Counted from the stretch's first letter, positions 29,424 through 39,848 are shown. The stretch is DNA of 64,000 nt from Nelumbo lutea (GCA_022828595.1 JAKGHH010000003.1:60439759-60503758); one strand, 5' to 3'. The notes: generated by a model from the sequence alone, not told the origin. Numbers and translations are program-made.

Positions 29424-30052
29424 CACGACCAGGTAGTATAGGCCCTCATCGTAGATGGCCTTGGGGTCACTATGCAACAAACGGTAGTGGTCCCTCAGCA
29501 AGATTGCCCCACTCACTAGGGCCTGGCTGATCCCCTTATCCTGGATGGAGTCCCCTTCTTGGAGCTGCCATTGTGGACGGAAGATTTTATTGGCTCCCTC
29601 GGCTCTCTCGGGGAGCCCTTGTACTGATGGTGGAGTTGAAGATGGCCCGGATGGGCACTCCCCAGGTGTGGACCACCTCGCCACCTCCTCTGCCTGGCGC
29701 TCCACATTGGCCACCTTCCGCGACGGCTCCTCCCTTGGCGTATCTACGGTGAGCTTCTTCCGACCCGCCTCAGACCCATCTGTGGGCCTCTTCAGCACCT
29801 CGACCCCCTCGACCGGCTTCTTCGGCGCCTCTGATGTCTTCTTGGCCCCCTCCGAGGGCCTCTTCACCCCACTGGCAAGCTCTTGGGATGCCACCATTGG
29901 TTGCTTCCCCTTGGCGGGGACCTGCCGAGTTCTCCTCTTCGCTAAGACAGGGGGCAACCTCTTCGCCGGGCCACTTCGGCGTTTGTCCCCTGACCTTCTT
30001 CCTGACTTGCTTTGCCCAGGCCTTCGTCGTTGCTTGGCATCCACTGGCACTT

Positions 30053-30133
30053 CTATGAACAACAAAAGAAAACGGTTAGTATAACAAGGCAAATACGTTG
30101 AAGGCGTGCTAAGTAACTACAAAACTCTCCTAC
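30053..30133 (-). other. Intron 1 of the Tat-A antisense ORF (81 bp)
   Basis: Donor GTAGGAGAG at 30133 and acceptor TTCATAG ending at 30053, followed by an exon reading VPVDAKQ. The second Tat element has an 83-bp intron with donor GTAGGAGAA and acceptor TTTGTAG before MPLDAKR, at the matching position. Confidence 0.75.
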
Positions 30134-32300
30134 CGGAGGGGCAAGGCTAATCCCAACAAACACTCGGGGGACCTCCTCCTCCACCAACGACTTCACCTGG
30201 AATGTCTCCGTCACAATCAGATGAGCTACGACAGTAGCCTCTTCATCTCGGAATGGAGGGGGACATCTCTCGATGACTACGTTGGCCTCCCCCCAATCAA
30301 ACCTGAAACTCTAGCATTTGGGGTAGGAGACGTAAAAGAACTTATCCTTCCACCCATTGACGAACAAGGGGTTGTACATCGACTTCCCTCTCTGGGGTGG
30401 AAGTAATACATTTTGGCCTCGGAAACGTGCTTCCTCGGAGCGAACATGGTGCTGAACATTCTCGACGTCAACTCCACACCCCGAAGCCGAGCCCACACTA
30501 GCATTGCTATGAAGGTTCTAAGGGCATTGGGGATGATTTGACTGATAATGATACCGTACCACTCCTATAACTCAGAGATTAAGGAAGGGAGGGGAAACTT
30601 AAAGCCAGACTCTAAAAAATTATGGTAGACACAGATTTCCCCCTCCTTGGGGTCCACGGCTGCCAAACTCCGAGTGTGGAACACCTGCGTCAGCTACCCT
30701 TTGGGTAGCACTCCCTTCCACCGGTCTAGCGGCAATCTCTACAACATCTTCCTCCTTAGAGAGTGGAGACCCTTTGGGCTCCCTCGGCGACGCCGAAACA
30801 ACGCTTTCATGGGGAGAGTTATTGCCCCAACGGCAGCCCTTGGCACCCCCCGAGGCTTCCCTTTCTCTCAATACAACTACCTCCTGCCGAAGAGGGGCTT
30901 TGGGTAAAAGATCTTAAGGAGGAGAGAGGGGAAGGGGTTTTAGGAAAGCTCCCTCCTGAGGTGTTTGGAAGTTCATGGCATTTAGGGCCAGAGTCTGAGA
31001 ACGATATAGTGAATTTGAAGGGATGGGATATCCATCACATGGACGCCCAAGTCTTGCGGAATGGACTGGGCGAATTTCAAAAAATTTCTCCCATCTTTGT
31101 AGGGAATCGAATTCCCTATTTTAGAAAAACATATTTTTTAAGGATCAATCTTGAACCATGAACCAAACCAGATCTGAACCAAAAGGAGTAGGAGGGAGGG
31201 TGTACTTGATACGGAGAAACAATATCTCCCAATGGAGGTGTTCACGCCCAAGGAAGGATCCAAAATCTGCTCCCACTGAAGATGGCGTAGTATAGGATGG
31301 AGCAGAATCAACAATGATCTTCCAAAAGAACTTGACCTTTCGTAAGAATCAACAGGATGGCTTGTGAATACAATTCCAATCAATCTTTTCCCCAAAAGAT
31401 TGGTATCAAGATCAAATCTCGATTACTCCTGTAGAGAGTAGGAGATCAAACTACTAGAGGTGGCGGCTGTAGGATGGAGGCGGAAAGAGAGTATTCGTAG
31501 GGTGCAAAATTCTCTCTTCTTGTGATTTCAGCTCTGAAGAGAATTGAACATCAATCAATAATAGTTGCCGCCCCTTTCTCCTTTCATAATCTTAAAGGAA
31601 TCAGCTCCTAATCCCATTAGGAGTTGTTGATCCAAATCATATTTGGATTAGAAGTCCCTTTAAGTGATAAGGGATAACACTTATCTTATATGCAGATCAG
31701 ATCAACCATCTCCTAATCCAATTAGAAGGCTTCAAGATCTAAATTAGATCTTGGACTCTCTAAGTGGATAGGGTCTAGGCCCAATCCTATTAGCTGATCC
31801 ATCTCAGAATTCACCCCCTTTTTAATTGATTGATCAAATCGGCCCAGTTCGAAATGGGCTTAAGGCCCATTTAAGGTTATGTACTCACTTAGCCTTCCAA
31901 ACTACTACCCAGTTGGACTTCCTTGTATGGCGTGGGACCCAAACATTGATCTAAACATCAACCACATGGGTTCAGCCCAGCCTTTGTTACAAGGCCTGGC
32001 CGAATACACTATTATGGACAGTGCACCCCCTGAAACCCATCTTATGGGCTCTATGGGCCCAACATTTACCCTAAGTGGTCCCTGGGCCAAGCTACCTTGT
32101 AACACCTAGGGACTGTGGGCAGATGCAAGATTAGCCCATTAGGTATTATCCTCAATGGTCTTACACTTAACCTCTCAGCCCATAATGATCAAACACTGCC
32201 TAACAAGGGAGGACCTCTCCCTCGACTGCAAGGAACAGTGTTGCACTCTCTGCTTACATGGATCCCGGGAATTAAAACCTTTTGCAAATCATTTCAAAGT

Positions 32301-32301
32301 C

Positions 32302-32366
<65 letters not shown>
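32301..32366. repeat. (CA)n followed by (TA)n compound microsatellite
   Basis: About 22 CA units are followed by about 10 TA units. The poly-His-Thr open frame here is only a translation of the repeat. Confidence 0.95.
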
Positions 32367-32635
32367 CTTTACATAAATATATTTTGCAAAACAAAATCTC
32401 AACAATTGAAATCGGCTGCTGGCAGTCTTGGTTTCCATAAGAGAGAGTGCATCCCCGATCATTACCTTCGTCTGACAAAGGGGCTGATCCTGTCACTATG
32501 ATCACCCGCTCAGATGATTTCTCGGAGTGTCCCAAATACCCAGGTATTGACCTCCGCTAAGGATCTCACTGATTGGTACAAAGATGACCCAATCCGACAC
32601 CTAGTGTAGTATCATAATCGAGTCTAGGGGTCAGG

Positions 32636-32720
32636 GGCAACTTTCCAGTTTTGTTCATCTATCTCCAAGGTCCAGGGCAACTTTCCAGTTTTGTTCATCT
32701 ATCTCCAAGGTCCAGGGCAA
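32636..32720. repeat. 40-bp perfect tandem duplication
   Basis: The unit gggcaactttccagttttgt...ccaaggtcca occurs twice without change, followed by a partial third start (gggcaa). Perfect identity in an otherwise decayed region suggests a recent event. Confidence 0.9.
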
Positions 32721-33188
32721 TACTAGAAATCTAGTCCGGTTCAAAGGTTCTATTAATCCTACACTACATGTGCTTCGGGTCTCACCCTGGTAGCTGAGAC
32801 AAGCCACCCCAACAGTTGGCAGCACACCAGTGTCAGCCTTGGCAGGATAAATCTTCCCAGACTTACTCAATGGTTGTGAACATTCTAAACTAACACAAGT
32901 CTCATTAAGTGTCCAGTTTAAGGGTATTACACAGAAACATACCACAGGAACATGAATCAAATGTGTACTTTATTCATTTACAATAAATTTATAATGTACA
33001 TATTTCTGATTGAAGCTAAGGGCATACAACTGTCTAATTGAATTCCTAGACAGTGAAGAAGGTGAAGATGGGGTGTCCTGAAGGATGGAGAACCTAGGAA
33101 TGTCGTGAAGGATTGAGAGCTTGGGAGATGAGTTGACTCGATAACAAGGGCGCCTAAGTTCAAATGACGGGGAAAGTCATCACTAGGG

Positions 33189-33202
33189 CCCCTATTTAAA
33201 GG
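33189..33202 (-). promoter_or_regulatory. Antisense TATA-like box of Tat-A
   Basis: The minus strand reads CCTTTAAATAGGGG. The same 14 bases occur at 47304-47291 in Tat-B, about 125 bp upstream of that element's antisense start codon. Conservation between two diverged elements suggests an antisense core promoter. Confidence 0.5.
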
Positions 33203-33802
33203 AAAATGGATGACCCAGATCTCATTGTATCCAACAACTGAGGCACCTCCGCTTTCGCCATTCAACCATAATGCACCACCCAGCACTTGTCCTCAGAAGC
33301 TGAAACGACGCCCAAGCAACGACTCAGACCACTACGGATCTGACAGTCACGAGGACTCTCTGCTTCTACGAACCAACTATATCGCACCTCTTAGCGTGTG
33401 CCATCAGAAGACGAAATGACGCTGAGTGAACTGTGAGGCTCATCCGCCACAACCCGCAGGGCGAACCATGTGGCCTACCCATCGTGACCCACTGGGCAGA
33501 TCGCTCAGCTCGGCAAGCGCGTTCCTATCTGGGTGACAGTCCTCCACATGATGGACCGCTGACGTGGCCTAACCATACGTGATACATACCATCCCCGCTA
33601 ACCCGAGGCATCCACGCCACATGCATCTCTGACCTGATGAGGAGGGAAGACGCACACGAAGTGAAAGCGATGCCATTGTAGGATACCCCTCGGCTAACGT
33701 ATCCGAAAGCATAACGACTGCTACTCTCGATGACTGAAGCCAAGGCCTTACCTCAGCCATCATCTTCACTACTTGTCGAAGCCAAGGCCTCGTCTCGGCC
33801 TT

Positions 33803-33818
33803 GGGAGTGGGGGGCAAG
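33803..33818 (+). other. Tat-A polypurine tract
   Basis: GGGAGTGGGGGGCAAG directly precedes the 3' LTR start TGATGTGGG. The Tat-B element has the same tract with one change (GGGAGTGGGGGGCAAA). Confidence 0.85.
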
Positions 33819-34451
33819 TGATGTGGGATAGCTAGGCCCAACCTACTAACACCTGACAGCGCCAACCACAACAGGGGGGAAGCCCTGCTACCTTCGTACG
33901 GAGCCAATCGCGAAGCAGTTAGGCATACTCGCAAGGACCTGTCACCTGACTTCGTATGGCCCTCATCTCGTCCGTTCATCTCCACCTGCCTCCAGCTCGC
34001 TCAAGTATAAATAAGAGGTATCTCTCCCTTGACAAGGGATCTAGATTCCGGAATTCTGTTACAACTCTCTCATTTACTTCCAGCACCTACCTCACTTCCT
34101 TAGCATTTACTCCTAGGGACCCAGTGCATCCGAGGACTACCATCGAGGCCTCGTCTACACCTCCTCCTACCTCACACCTTGTACTAAGTTGAGCATCGGA
34201 GCTTCCGCCTCGGGTTTCCACCCAAAGCCTCTGAAACCTCTTGTTTTGTAGTACCTCGGATCTCCAGGAACCTCGTTACCGAGACAACAACCTATAGTCC
34301 TCGGCTCCTACTGTACTTAGAAGGGAGCACCTCACCTCGGCCTACAGTTGTCGGCCTTGGCTTACCCCCTTCTGAGTCCTTAGAACCTTCGGCCTACCTT
34401 CGAAACTTGGGAGTGAATTTACCTCGTTGCCCTCGACTAATCCGAGCCACA
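33819..34451 (+). repeat. Tat-A 3' LTR (633 bp)
   Basis: TGATGTGGGATAG to GAGCCACA. It aligns end to end with 22872-23529, with frequent transitions and several short gaps (the gaccagcccattacggg part of the 5' LTR is missing here). The TATA box is at 34006-34013. Confidence 0.9.
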
Positions 34452-35079
34452 ATAGGGTAGGTTTCAGGTTTTGCCATGGAACCAAACCAAACTGGCCCAT
34501 GCTCACCCCTACCCAGTTGGCATCCCTAAGTGAGGGTCTCATTCTTCTGATAAAGTAAACTATTTAAGTTAACAGTTTGGTATTCCTTATTTGATTTTAA
34601 GAACGTATCTCCTTTTTGCATTTAAAAACTCAATGTTGGTAGGGCCATCTTAACTGTGAAAAGGAGATAAGTCCTTAAAATAAAGAATGCCAAATGCAGC
34701 CTTGGTTTTAAACCAAATAAACCAGCCATGTTAAATGCTTCAAAACTTGCTACCTTTTGGCCGTAAGGCTAGCATTTGCAATAACAATACAAGCTTTGGC
34801 AGTGGACTGGAAACAAGTTAATTAATTTGTTTGGAGGTTCTCATATTCAGTTGTATGGGCTAGAACACGGGTGAAACACAAAACTTAAATCATATCCGGT
34901 TGATAATCTACATAATCAATTTCCCATCGGTAACCCAACGATTACAGCAGCAGCTAGCAATTTAGTTCTGCTACATGATCCATTTCTACTGCCATGACCA
35001 TCACTGACAGTAATCCTGGTCAAACACGGACCTGATGATATGCCTCCAATGGCACCTGACTTTTCTTCCACATACTACC
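34452..35079. repeat. Copy D' of the ~650-bp duplication (right of Tat-A)
   Basis: It begins atagggtaggttt immediately after the 3' LTR and ends cacatactacc at 35079, after which the sequence continues into single-copy DNA (caagtggaggg). It matches 22206-22871 throughout, including the right end of the hAT-like element (gctcacccctacccag). Confidence 0.9.
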
Positions 35080-36136
35080 CAAGTGGAGGGTCGTTTAATT
35101 TTGTTAGGCTGTTGGCTGTGCTTCCAATTGTTCAGTCAGGCCATGAATGAACATTGGTGGAGATTTGGGTGCTCCAATCTGACTCAGATCTGCTACAGAA
35201 ATTAATGGTGATGTATGGTTTAATCAACTTTGACTCGAGTAAGGTTTTCCGGTTTTGCTGGGTTTTGGGTTTTAATTTTGATATTGTTTTTTTTTTATTT
35301 TCTTTTCTTTGCAATGGCAAAAGATTGCTTGAATTTTCGTGGACTCTTGTAGAACTCTTCAAGTGGTATCTCTAGATTGGTTCGTTAAAGGGGCTGGGCC
35401 ACCATTCCATATATACAAGGTGGCTGCAGCCTGCAGGTTGTCATATGTTTCTTCTTCTTTAAGACAATGTACTGTAGCAGTACGTAGTCTTATATCGGTG
35501 GAATTAATGGATATGAAACCAAGTTGATAGAGCAACCCTCCATTAATATTATGCTTCAACCTCTGTGGGAAAGAGCCCAACGACAGGCTCAATTTATTAC
35601 TGATTCAGCCCATTAAAAGTTGCTTCCAACTTTCAGTCAATCCTTATAAATATTGAATTAAATTGCACGTACTAGTATTTAAATTTAAAGGAGGTTTCAG
35701 AATTCAGATTTCCATGTCCTTGTCAAATGGAGACCTCAAAATAAAGATAAAGGTGGGACCCACCATCAAATGGAGCCCACAGACCTCGCAGGACCGGTAC
35801 CATATATCCTTAGATCATGCACCCACATCTTAAATCGATCTCGTATATATATATATATATATATATATAAATGAGATTGAGATGAAAGTGAAAGCCATGG
35901 AAATGGAGATGATCTTTTTCTTGTGAAATATGAGACGACTGAAAATCACATGAGAAGTAAGACCTTGTGACAACATAAAAAAAGAGCAAAAAGCATAAGC
36001 AAACTAGCAATTAAAACACTTGCACACACGCCTAACTGATTACTTAACTTTCAAAACAAACCGTTAAGAGCTCAATGTAGAGAATAGAGATAACGATATA
36101 CTAGCTAAGACAGACATGTAAGATAGTTAGAAGCAG
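35080..36136. other. Intergenic DNA downstream of the glycine-rich gene
   Basis: No recognised gene. A (TA)n microsatellite lies at 35843-35869. Short open frames on both strands show no family features. The 3' UTR of the minus-strand glycine-rich gene should lie in the last few hundred bases. Confidence 0.5.
35843..35869. repeat. (TA)n microsatellite
   Basis: About 13 uninterrupted TA units after cgatctcg. Confidence 0.95.
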
Positions 36137-36430
36137 TCAAGGAAGAGGAAGGCCACCACCACCACCAGCTCCACCGCCGCTGCCACCACCGAAGCCACCC
36201 AACGGGGTGGTGCCTCCAAATCCGCCGCCTATGGGCATCACACCGGCCACCCCGCCAATACCGCCACCAAGTGATGGTAGCCCTCCACCGAGGCCAGCAT
36301 AGCCGCCAACGCCACCATAGCTGATGAAGTTCTTCTGGTCGTTGAGGCCAGCGTCCTTATTAGGTAGGTTTCTAGCGGTTGTGTTGACAACTGTTAGAAC
36401 AAGCACTAACATAACTCCCCACCTCGCCAT
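36137..36430 (-). CDS. Small secreted glycine-rich protein (cell-wall structural type), 97 aa
   Basis: The start chosen is ATG at 36430 because it opens a good signal peptide (MARWGVMLVLVLTVV, likely cut after NTTA). A short charged linker (RNLPNKDAGLNDQKNF) follows, then a glycine-rich tail of GG, GGL, GGF and GGG repeats with single S, P, T and V residues, ending GGGGGLPLP. Signal peptide, linker with a DQKNF-like motif and Gly-rich tail is the layout of plant glycine-rich cell-wall structural proteins. Such proteins are exported to the wall, where they are thought to act structurally or in stress responses. An in-frame upstream ATG at 36484 would add 18 residues (MSVCLCALCLRERERLRK) and bury the signal peptide. 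Single exon, no breaks. A TATA box lies about 100 bp upstream. Confidence 0.75.
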   Translation of the reverse strand: MARWGVMLVLVLTVVNTTARNLPNKDAGLNDQKNFISYGGVGGYAGLGGGLPSLGGGIGGVAGVMPIGGGFGGTTPLGGFGGGSGGGAGGGGGLPLP

Positions 36431-36532
36431 CTTTCTCAGTCTCTCTCTCTCTCTCAAACACAGAGCACACAGACAGACAGACACAAGAGATAGTGGACTT
36501 CACTTGAGCACCTGAGTTGGTGCTTGAGTTTC

Positions 36533-36539
36533 TTTTATA
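36533..36539 (-). promoter_or_regulatory. TATA box of the glycine-rich protein gene
   Basis: The minus strand reads CGTCTATAAAAGAAACTC. A start about 30 bp downstream (near 36503) would give a leader of about 75 nt that includes a GA-rich stretch (36440-36457) and the in-frame upstream ATG at 36484. Confidence 0.6.
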
Positions 36540-36660
36540 GACGATTGACTGACCAAACGGTACGTGACAGGTAGGAGTATTTAAGGGACGTTAAATGCTA
36601 CTCTCTTTCTGGTTTTGCTACTCCCTTACTTAAGGAATCATAGAGGTTATCAATATTAAT

Positions 36661-36674
36661 CTAGCTAGCTAGCT

Positions 36675-36712
<38 letters not shown>
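36661..36712. repeat. (CTAG)4 followed by (GA)n microsatellite
   Basis: ctagctagctagctag runs into about 17 GA units. It is about 120 bp upstream of the TATA box of the glycine-rich gene; GA/CT tracts are frequent in plant promoters. A shorter (GA)n tract lies at 36816-36832. Confidence 0.95.
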
Positions 36713-36716
<4 letters not shown>

Positions 36717-36839
36717 AACTGGTTGTGACTTGTGAGTCTCACTAAGTGCATCTACATAACATCTGGTCACTTGGGCCTTATTATCCAAGCTCTAAGAATA
36801 GAGCCCGACTCAAGCTAGAGAGAGAGAGAGAGTAAATAC

Positions 36840-37439
36840 ACAGCAGTCGGTTTGGTGACAGTAATTACTTTGTTTCTAACAATGCCCCAGCTCATACATT
36901 GATTCTGGGTCGTGAAAATTTTTACCACACACAGTGTGGTAATAATACAAACCAACCACAGTATATTTAAGAGGATTTCCTCCATTCTTTGAAAGTTGAA
37001 ACAAATGTAGTACAATTTTGGCTTCAGCTTTAATGACCCAAGCCTCAACTTTATGTAGTAGGTAAAATGGTAAACAGTGCTTCTAAACTAATCAGACATA
37101 AGGAAAGAACCAACTAAAAACCACAAAAGGTCTGAACGCTGAACTGGTCAGTCCATTCAATAGACGTATGATATCGTTTCCTTTGGCGGGTCAGAATGTT
37201 CCAACTTCAACAGGCTTATTATCAAATAGAGAGTATGATATATCATTTTCTTTTCTGTTTCTCTCTAGCCTGCAAACTGTTCTTGGGCCTTTTTGAACCC
37301 ATTTCTTACTCAACTTAAGGTTTTCCGTATCATGTTTTTCCGGCATCACAGTACTCTAGATCAACTCTCTTAGGATATACCATGTAGTACGCTAGATTTG
37401 GTATCCAATCTATATACTTGCTCACCTGTTTTCACTATA
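36840..37439. other. Unassigned intergenic DNA
   Basis: AT-rich with no recognisable domain or terminal repeat. It may hold distal promoter sequence of the glycine-rich gene. Confidence 0.4.
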
Positions 37440-37620
37440 TAGGGCTGCAACTTGGGCTGGGGTTTGCTTGAATCCAACCAGAACAAAAAACAAAAACATG
37501 TTGATCAGAAGTTCGAATAGGGGTTAGGGTTAAAAACATAAGAAGACAATTTTACTTGAGTCTAGGTTAGAGTTTGAGACGACCTTGCAACCTAACCCAA
37601 CCTGAACCTGGCATGTACAT
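37440..37620. mobile_element. hAT-type MITE left end (TAGGGCTGCAA family), incomplete
   Basis: TAGGGCTGCAACTTGGGC at 37440 matches the left terminus of the complete element at 59851 (TAGGGCTGCAAGTCGGGC), and gggttagggtt-type interior follows. No matching right terminus was found. The Tourist-like MITE at 37654 and gggttagggt-rich DNA to about 38250 suggest the remainder is interrupted and decayed. Confidence 0.45.
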
Positions 37621-37653
37621 GTTAGTATATATGCAACCATAATTTTATATTTA

Positions 37654-38032
37654 GGCCTTGTTCATTTTTCGGTAAGTTACTTACCCGGGTAAATGTAGTT
37701 ACCTGGGTAAGTTTTTCCTGAGAAACACTTACCCGGGTAAGTGCAGTTACTCATGCTCTTTTATTTCTCATGTAAATAAAACAATGACTAATTTAGCCAT
37801 AAAAATCCATTATTAAAAGGGGCATTTGTATCCCATTCAAGTGTTGGCAACTTTCCCCATATGTGGGAAGGTTATTTGCCCACCTAGGAGATGAGTATGA
37901 TACCCAGAAAAATAAACTTCCCCTGGTCACCACACAAATCTGAAAAAAGAATATAGGATTCTTGGTCAATGGGAACCAAAATCCCATTGACCAACTTCCC
38001 CCCCTCTCAAAATTCTAAAAAAGAACACCCCC
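37654..38032. mobile_element. Tourist-like MITE with TTA target duplication (379 bp)
   Basis: The left end GGCCTTGTTCATTTTTCGG pairs imperfectly with the reversed right end GGGGGTGTTCTTTTTTAG. TTA flanks both sides (37651-37653 and 38033-38035). The interior has repeated acttacccgggtaa palindromic blocks. No transposase. Confidence 0.6.
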
Positions 38033-38470
38033 TTAAAGGCAAAAACTTTATAGTATAAAAGAAGTATACCACAACTATGCCCTTGTGTACATATAATAAT
38101 GCGTTAAAAATAGGAAATTTTAGAAAAATAGAGTGAAAAAATCAGGCCAATCTGAACCCAAAACCTTAAGTCATTAGGTTGGGTTAGGATTAATGCATGT
38201 TGGAGGTTCAATGACTCAGGTAGGGTTAGGGTTGACCACCACCCGACTTAACCTGCCAATTGAATGATGTGAACTATCTTATAAGGCGCTCATTCTCTAG
38301 ACCAATTGTTCAACTATGAACAAGATATATAGGGCTTGAGGAAAATGAACTTGACTCATATATATATGAGATAATCAATCTATCTCTCATTTAACACCTA
38401 TTAGGTTATTCCTAGGTTCCTCCATATGATTTCATTTATAACTCTTTCCTTTTTAGTTTTACCATGCATT

Positions 38471-38590
38471 CTAGCCTTACAATGATTTCATAGAATTAAC
38501 ATATCTAGCCTTACAATGATCTCATAGAATTTTATGATTTCATAGAATTAACATATCTAGCCTTACAATGATCTCATAGAATTTTCCTTT
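38471..38590. repeat. Irregular tandem repeat 'ctagccttacaatgatYtcatagaatt'
   Basis: Three copies start at about 38471, 38505 and 38557, with unit lengths of 34 and 52 bp because the second copy contains an extra tttatgatttcatagaatt. Confidence 0.85.
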
Positions 38591-38888
38591 TGATTGAAGT
38601 GGTACATATTTTATGATTTCATAGACTGGCAAAAAATTTTAGTGTCAACTGTGTTAATCTGATACGACCCTCCTAGACTACACTGCCAAGGATCTTTAAA
38701 GAAAATAGAGATAAAAATGCAAGTAATATTGAGCTGAAAATATCACTCAAATATTAAAAACATAAGATGGGAGACATTTGTTTTGGAGATGTGTGGCCCA
38801 AATAAGGCTTGTACAAAATTCCTTGCAAGGAAATAACTATAACCTTTTACTTATACTTTTAATTCCTCTTTTAACTCCTCCTTTTGAG

Positions 38889-39249
38889 TAGGGGTGCCAA
38901 TGGCATTCAAAAATCCGATTTTGAATTTGAGATTGGATTTCAAATTTAGATATGACCTGATTTGATTTGATAAATATTCAAATTTGACCAATTAATTAAT
39001 TTTTATATATAATATAAAAAAATTTAAAATATTTTATATGCTATTTATATACTTTTTATAAATAAAATATTTATTAATTACCTAAAATAATTAATTGGTC
39101 AAATTCAAATCGAATTGAATATTGGAATGTTTAATCGAATTCGAATTCAAATATTAAATTTCAATATCCATCAGATATCAAATCAAATTTGATTATTGGA
39201 ATTCGGATATTGCTTGTTCCGATTCGAATTCGATCCATTTACACCCCTA
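38889..39249. mobile_element. hAT-type MITE (361 bp) with perfect 8-bp target duplication
   Basis: Starts TAGGGGTGCCAATGGC and ends CCATTTACACCCCTA. It is flanked by CTTTTGAG on both sides (38881-38888 and 39250-39257), the 8-bp duplication of hAT elements. The interior is AT-rich with mirrored aattcgaa-type blocks. No coding capacity. Confidence 0.9.
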
Positions 39250-39257
39250 CTTTTGAG

Positions 39258-39839
39258 TCTTTCCTTTCTTTTCTTTCTACTTCTCTCTATTATTTTTTCT
39301 TTTAGTTTTCTGTAATTCCATAACTATCAAAAAAATAATAATAAATAACTAGGCTCTTAATTAATAATATTAATAGGAACTTTTACTTGCAACTTACTCA
39401 ACCTCCAACCTTCGGCTTTCCATTTTCAAACTGATGTATTTAATGAATTTTTAAATTAATTCCAACAGTAAGACAAGTTCACACACTAACGAAGTCGATT
39501 TCCTAAGATACATATGAATGTTTTAAATTGTTTTACCATTCACCTATGCTTCCGAAGTGTATCTCAGTCATCATACTTCACAAAAAAACTATTAATTGAA
39601 GTCTGTACCTTTTATGTGTTATTTATTGTTATTGAGGTATTTTTGTGATTAATGTATTCCCCTAATATATTCATGTGTACATCCACCATGACCATGTGTT
39701 TTCAAAGTGCATGTGTCATGATACATCTCTTAAAATTTTGTTTTTAGCATTCTTTGCTTGTGATAATGATGCCTTGAAAGTTGACCAAACCGGTTTAAAA
39801 GCAATATTTGGTGTGCTCATCCAAAAAAGCCTCCCTAGA
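39258..39839. other. Unassigned intergenic DNA
   Basis: AT-rich, with no gene or element recognised. Confidence 0.4.
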
Positions 39840-39848
39840 TTAATTAAA

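Larger units (their letters stand above)
29028..31007 (-). pseudogene. Antisense ORF of Tat-A ('putative gypsy type transposon' / Transposase_28-like protein), spliced, decayed
   Basis: Read on the minus strand. The N-terminal segment aligns with the Tat-B antisense ORF (S-F-S then C-x-E-L, later VVxLRERE), but the expected start codon is ATA at 31007-31005. The central domain contains RGQNVLLPPQRGKSM and FVNGWKDKFFYVS, the pattern of the 'putative gypsy type transposon' family found in Tat elements. Intron 1 is 30133-30053 and intron 2 is 29423-29348, both GT-AG. The last exon is a Lys/Glu-rich coiled coil (DKVEKEKKSVEEKL). Several stops are present. The role of this protein in the element's life cycle is not established. 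Confidence 0.7.
31010..33180. mobile_element. Unclassified insertion (about 2.0-2.1 kb) within Tat-A, upstream of its antisense ORF
   Basis: In Tat-B the antisense start codon and its upstream TATA-like box are about 125 bp apart; in Tat-A the same landmarks (31007 and 33193) are 2.19 kb apart. The extra DNA includes a (CA)n/(TA)n microsatellite and a 40-bp tandem duplication. It has no recognised protein domain, and clear termini were not found. It may be a non-autonomous LTR-type or other element. Confidence 0.55.
22872..34451 (+). mobile_element. Tat-lineage Ty3/gypsy LTR retrotransposon, full structure but decayed (11.6 kb), here called Tat-A
   Basis: Order: 5' LTR (22872-23529), PBS (23532), gag, protease, RT, RNase H, integrase (24180-28936), an antisense spliced ORF (about 31007-29028), a later insertion (about 31.0-33.1 kb), PPT (33803-33818) and 3' LTR (33819-34451). 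An extra ORF between integrase and 3' LTR, often antisense, is characteristic of the Tat lineage (Tat, Grande, RIRE2, Retand groups). Numerous stop codons and frameshifts interrupt pol. The LTRs differ at a notable fraction of sites by eye, indicating an old insertion. There is no short TSD; instead a long host segment is duplicated on both sides. Confidence 0.9.

Noticed and set aside
29545..30084. 179-residue open frame on the plus strand over the Tat-A antisense ORF
   Set aside because: It is the complement of the GC-rich antisense ORF exon, whose splice sites and family motifs lie on the minus strand; the plus frame is Ser/Pro/Leu-rich without a domain.
32115..32535. Open frames with His-Thr or Val-Cys repeats
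   Set aside because: They are direct translations of the (CA)n/(TA)n microsatellite inside a retroelement insertion.
33569..33985. 138-residue minus-strand open frame over the Tat-A 3' LTR, and a related one at 22793-23065 over the 5' LTR
   Set aside because: Both cross the LTR boundary and include noncoding LTR sequence; they reflect LTR composition.
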